DNA from: Paludibacteraceae bacterium
Lineage (GTDB): Bacteria > Bacteroidota > Bacteroidia > Bacteroidales > Paludibacteraceae
Length of the DNA stretch: 64,000 bases
Direction: 5' to 3'
Assembly (NCBI GenBank): GCA_017471175.1
Contig: JAFUVS010000011.1
Span: 17,081-81,080 of the forward strand
Shown here: positions 61,372-64,000 of the stretch, piece by piece
Position numbering within the stretch: position 1 is the stretch's first letter
Layout of the letters: each line of letters opens with the position of its first letter
The notes under the pieces: generated by a model
Told to the model about the DNA's origin: nothing
Databases searched by the model: none
Seen by the model: the letters and a program-made list of their open reading frames with translations, nothing else
Position numbers and translations under genes: made by a program

Positions 61372-63570
61372 ATGAACAAATACCTTCGTCCTGTTGCATT
61401 CTCGCTGATGGGAATCATCGTGGTGCTACTGATAGTAGCATCCGTAATGGAAAAAATATACGGCACGGCGTTTGCAGTCCAATACTTCTATACGGCACCG
61501 TGGACGATAGCCCTATGGGCGGGAGCCGTGGTAACAGGATTGGGGTATATGTTTACCGTCAAAATGTACAGGCAGGTGATCACCTGCCTGTTGCATTTTT
61601 CTTTCGTGGTTATTCTCGGCGGCGCGATGATAACGCACCTCTTCGGCAAGAGCGGCGAAGTACACCTGCGCTTGGACGAAGCACCGCAACAGGTTTTAGA
61701 CTCACAGATGGAGGCTTCGCTGCAAGATTTTCAGTTGGAATACTATGCAGGTACGCGCGCCCCGATGGACTATGTGAGCGACATCTTGCTGACCTACCGT
61801 CAAGATACGCTCGCAGGACAGGTATCGATGAACCACATTCAGACTTTCCATCACTACCGTTTCTACCAGTCGCGCTACGACACGGACGGAAGAGGAACCA
61901 CGTTGTCGGTGAGTCACGACCCGTGGGGAATCGGAGTAACGTATGCAGGTTACGCACTACTGCTAATCAGCATGATATTGTTTTTTTTCCAAAAAGGCTC
62001 GCGCTTCCGGCAGTTGCTTCATTCGCCGCTGCTCAAGGTACTATTCGTGGCGTTCTTTATGGGTAGTAACATTTTTGGCGCCCAAGCGGAAGACACGTTG
62101 CCCCCTACCCTACAACGTCCTGTGGCGAAGACATTCGGCAATCTGTATGTGTATTACAACAACCGTATCTGTCCCGTCACCACGTTGGCGAACGATTTTT
62201 GTACCAAACTCTGCGGCAAACCTACGTACAAAGGTCTGACTGCGGAGCAAGTACTGACAGGCTGGCTGTTCTACTACGATGAGTGGAAGAGTTGTCCGAT
62301 GATAAAGATTAAGGGGGACGATATACGCCGCACGTTAGGTATAACGGGTAAGTACGCCTGCTTGAACGACTTTGTGGGACACGGGCAATACAAGTTGGAC
62401 TCGCTCTTGGCAGCAGGCAATCGGAATGCGCAGTCAGCAAATGAGAAGTTCCGATTGGTGTCGATGGTGAGTACCGGCAGTTTGTTGCGTATATGGTGCG
62501 TGCCTGCGACAATGAACGGTGAGCCGTACATCAACTGGTTGAGCCTGACGCAGCAGCCACCCACCTATTTAGAGAAAGAGGATCGCCAATTCATCATAGG
62601 CGGTATGAACTACGTAGCGATATGCCTAATGGAAGGGCGCAATAAGGAGGCAAACAGCACCTTGCAAGAGATACGCCAATGGCAGGAGAAGCACTTGCAG
62701 CAAGACGGTACACCCGTAGTGTCTGCCAAACGTTTCCGCGCCGAACAGATATATAATTCGTTCCGCTATACGCGTCCCTTGGCTATGGCTTGCGCTACGG
62801 TCGGGTTGGTACTCTTCATCGTTTGTATGATGCTGATTGCAAGGGGTAAGACGCTCAATCGATACGTCTATTACGGCTTTACGGGACTGATGGCGGGGTT
62901 GTGGCTGCTGCTGACGTTCGCTTTGGGCTTGCGATGGGTGGTGAGCGGACATATACCGCTGTCGAACGGGTTTGAGACGATGCAGTTCTTGGCTTGGGTG
63001 ACAGCACTTGTGACGTTTGTGCTATGCCTTCGTAAGCGCAACAGTCTTATTCTGTCATTCGGGTATCTGATATGCGGAATGACGTTGATGGTGAGTATGA
63101 TGTCGTCTGCCAACCCGCAGATAACGCTGCTGATGCCCGTGCTGCAATCGCCTCTGCTGACCGTTCACGTGGCAGTGATTATGATTGCGTATTGTCTGTT
63201 GGCATTCACGATGCTCAACGGCATAACGGGACTGATTCTGCACGCATATAAGAAGAGTCTTGTAGAAGAACGTCTGCAAGTGATTTCGCAATTATTACTC
63301 TACCCTGCCGTATTCTGCCTGACGATAGGCATATTTGTAGGGGCAGTATGGGCGAATATATCTTGGGGAAGATATTGGGGCTGGGATCCGAAAGAAGTGT
63401 GGGCATTGATAACGATGCTTCTGTATGCCGCTCCGCTTCATACGCGAAGTTTGCCTTTCATGGCTCGTCCGAGAAATTTCCACCTCTATATGGTGTTGGC
63501 ATTTTTAGCCGTTCTATTCACCTATTTCGGAGTGAATTTCCTGCTTGGAGGTATGCACTCCTACGCATAA
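61372..63570 (+). CDS. Fused cytochrome c biogenesis protein CcsBA (system II)
   Basis: 732 residues. The N-terminal ResB/CcsB-like half (about 1-440) has several membrane helices and a large extracytoplasmic loop. The C-terminal CcsA half (about 450-732) carries the heme-handling WWD-type motif in SWGRYWGWDPKEVWAL and conserved His residues (HVAV, HTRS). It attaches heme to CxxCH sites, as in the preceding di-heme protein. It starts 6 bp after that gene. Confidence 0.93.
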   Translation: MNKYLRPVAFSLMGIIVVLLIVASVMEKIYGTAFAVQYFYTAPWTIALWAGAVVTGLGYMFTVKMYRQVITCLLHFSFVVILGGAMITHLFGKSGEVHLRLDEAPQQVLDSQMEASLQDFQLEYYAGTRAPMDYVSDILLTYRQDTLAGQVSMNHIQTFHHYRFYQSRYDTDGRGTTLSVSHDPWGIGVTYAGYALLLISMILFFFQKGSRFRQLLHSPLLKVLFVAFFMGSNIFGAQAEDTLPPTLQRPVAKTFGNLYVYYNNRICPVTTLANDFCTKLCGKPTYKGLTAEQVLTGWLFYYDEWKSCPMIKIKGDDIRRTLGITGKYACLNDFVGHGQYKLDSLLAAGNRNAQSANEKFRLVSMVSTGSLLRIWCVPATMNGEPYINWLSLTQQPPTYLEKEDRQFIIGGMNYVAICLMEGRNKEANSTLQEIRQWQEKHLQQDGTPVVSAKRFRAEQIYNSFRYTRPLAMACATVGLVLFIVCMMLIARGKTLNRYVYYGFTGLMAGLWLLLTFALGLRWVVSGHIPLSNGFETMQFLAWVTALVTFVLCLRKRNSLILSFGYLICGMTLMVSMMSSANPQITLLMPVLQSPLLTVHVAVIMIAYCLLAFTMLNGITGLILHAYKKSLVEERLQVISQLLLYPAVFCLTIGIFVGAVWANISWGRYWGWDPKEVWALITMLLYAAPLHTRSLPFMARPRNFHLYMVLAFLAVLFTYFGVNFLLGGMHSYA

Positions 63571-63578
63571 CAAAACTA

Positions 63579-63615
63579 CTTGCAATGCGTGAAGACGTGT
63601 CTCACGCATTGCAAG
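63579..63615. terminator. Strong hairpin after CcsBA
   Basis: A perfect 14-bp stem (63579-63592 with 63602-63615) and a 9-nt loop, 9 bp after the CcsBA stop codon. No T-run follows on the plus strand, so transcription end there is only probable; on the minus strand a TTTT lies soon after. Confidence 0.5.
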
Positions 63616-63627
63616 CAGGAAAAACAA

Positions 63628-63659
63628 AGAACCCTTCATCTTGATTGATGAAGGGTTCT
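63628..63659 (-). terminator. Terminator for the 5S-tail fragment
   Basis: A perfect 13-bp stem (63628-63640 with 63647-63659) and a 6-nt loop. On the minus strand it is followed by TTTGTTTTT, a classical intrinsic terminator for the rRNA-derived segment just upstream. Confidence 0.75.
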
Positions 63660-63664
63660 GAAAG

Positions 63665-63697
63665 TGGCGGCTACCTACTCTCCCACTTGCGCAGTAC
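63665..63697 (-). rRNA. 5S rRNA 3'-end fragment (33 nt)
   Basis: Reading the minus strand gives GTACTGCGCAAGTGGGAGAG followed by a TAGGTAGCCGCC end, which matches the last third of Bacteroidales 5S rRNA. The 5' two-thirds (about 75 nt) are absent and replaced by AT-rich sequence and a nested inverted repeat. No 16S or 23S gene is next to it in the window. Confidence 0.7.
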
Positions 63698-63709
63698 AAA
63701 ATAATCAAT

Positions 63710-63770
63710 GATAATAACATAAAATTATATACGCGGCATACTATGCCGCGTAACGGACAATGTTATTATC
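63710..63770. repeat. Nested inverted repeats upstream of the 5S fragment
   Basis: Outer arms GATAATAACAT (63710-63720) and ATGTTATTATC (63760-63770) are perfect complements. Within them ACGCGGCAT/ATGCCGCGT (63731-63739, 63743-63751) form a second stem of 9-10 bp with a 3-nt loop. I recognise no known element. Confidence 0.6.
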
Positions 63771-63804
63771 GTGAAGGATTATGGTGGAGGACGAGGGGAT
63801 AGAC

Positions 63805-63836
63805 AAAAGAAACACCCCGCATTGAAATGCAGAGTG
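63805..63836 (-). terminator. Terminator of the response-regulator gene
   Basis: An 11-bp stem with three G-U pairs (63813-63823 with 63826-63836) is followed on the minus strand by TTTCTTTTG. It lies about 50 bp past the stop codon at 63887. Confidence 0.55.
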
Positions 63837-63886
63837 CTTGAATGTTCAGGATATTTATAAGATAAACTAATTAATGAAAGGTAGCA

Positions 63887-64000
63887 TCAGATTATGCCGT
63901 GCTCGAGGGTGAAGCGAACCATCTCGACGGAAGAAGAGAGACCGAGTTTGTTGAAGATATTGGTCTTATGGCTATTGACAGCGCGGAGGGAGATGTGGAA
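63887..64000 (-). CDS. LuxR/NarL-type response regulator (C-terminal end, partial)
   Basis: The frame entering at 64000 gives 37 visible residues before the TGA at 63887-63889. VNSHKTNIFNKLGLSSSVE is the recognition helix and following segment of a LuxR-type HTH, and the EMVRFTLEHGII end is typical of Bacteroidetes NarL-family regulators. The receiver domain, if present, lies outside the window. Confidence 0.75.
   Translation of the reverse strand, partial: FHISLRAVNSHKTNIFNKLGLSSSVEMVRFTLEHGII

Noticed and set aside
63348-63644. Plus-strand ORF crossing the end of CcsBA and two hairpins
   Set aside because: It reads through terminators and lies in the wrong frame of CcsBA.

Overview
The window (about 50% G+C) reads as a chromosomal segment of a member of the Bacteroidales. 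The evidence is a Bacteroidetes-type promoter (-33 TTTG or TTG, about 20 bp spacer, -7 TAnnTTTG) recurring in front of many transcription units, start codons mostly without a Shine-Dalgarno, secreted proteins with C-terminal tails of the type IX secretion kind, a Bacteroidetes-style V-type ATPase operon with a DUF2764 gene, an LptB/DUF4254/GT9 envelope cluster and a C10 (streptopain-like) protease. No genus can be named from sequence alone. I saw no insertion sequence, prophage or CRISPR array.

Layout. 1-391 (-) is the start of a membrane protein cut by the window edge. 715-2322 holds a Fic enzyme and a small HTH protein. 2519-6600 holds argS, a DUF349 coiled-coil protein and an FtsE-like ATPase. 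6622-9625 (-) is an exported arginine-deiminase-like lipoprotein followed by a short RecQ. 9799-12387 is ftsK. 12464-18720 carries secreted and envelope genes: a C10 protease with a BspA-like repeat, a 45-residue ORF, a TPM-domain protein with zinc ribbons, LemA and a beta-helix protein. 18756-21640 is glyS overlapping a DUF389 membrane protein. 21739-24425 is a small redox/hydrolase operon (flavodoxin-like reductase, lipoprotein hydrolase, a carboxymuconolactone-decarboxylase gene with an apparent frameshift) plus ybaK. A tRNA-Arg(CCU) follows.

24640-32059 (-) is the V-type ATPase operon E, DUF2764, A, B, D, I, K. No F, C or G/H gene is visible. The K subunit carries the residue pattern of a sodium-binding rotor ring. 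32308-32679 (-) is RNase P RNA. 32711-38957 (-) is a lipopolysaccharide cluster: lptB, DUF4254, heptosyltransferase-like GT9, an InaA/WaaP-type kinase, GT2, GT4 and an O-antigen-ligase-like protein. typA, a full-length RecQ, rimO, a secreted PAP2 phosphatase, a 55-residue membrane protein and a topoisomerase IV/gyrase A gene follow to 49367.

49432-55471 encodes two secreted paralogues (1399 and 599 residues) sharing a C-terminal module of about 275 residues; the larger has about 14 short Cys-Asp-Ser repeats. Downstream are a truncated beta-barrel remnant and a PIN toxin-antitoxin pair whose toxin is broken by one extra base. 56869-63570 is an operon-like set of porin, imelysin lipoprotein, di-heme DUF1111 lipoprotein and fused CcsBA, most simply read as an iron/heme-related envelope system carrying its own cytochrome c assembly factor. 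At the right edge, a 33-nt 3' fragment of a 5S rRNA gene with its own terminator, preceded by a nested inverted repeat, lies between CcsBA and the end of a LuxR-type response regulator gene. The points most worth checking are this 5S fragment, the reduced V-ATPase subunit set, the exported deiminase, the two single-base frameshifts and the imelysin/di-heme/CcsBA operon.
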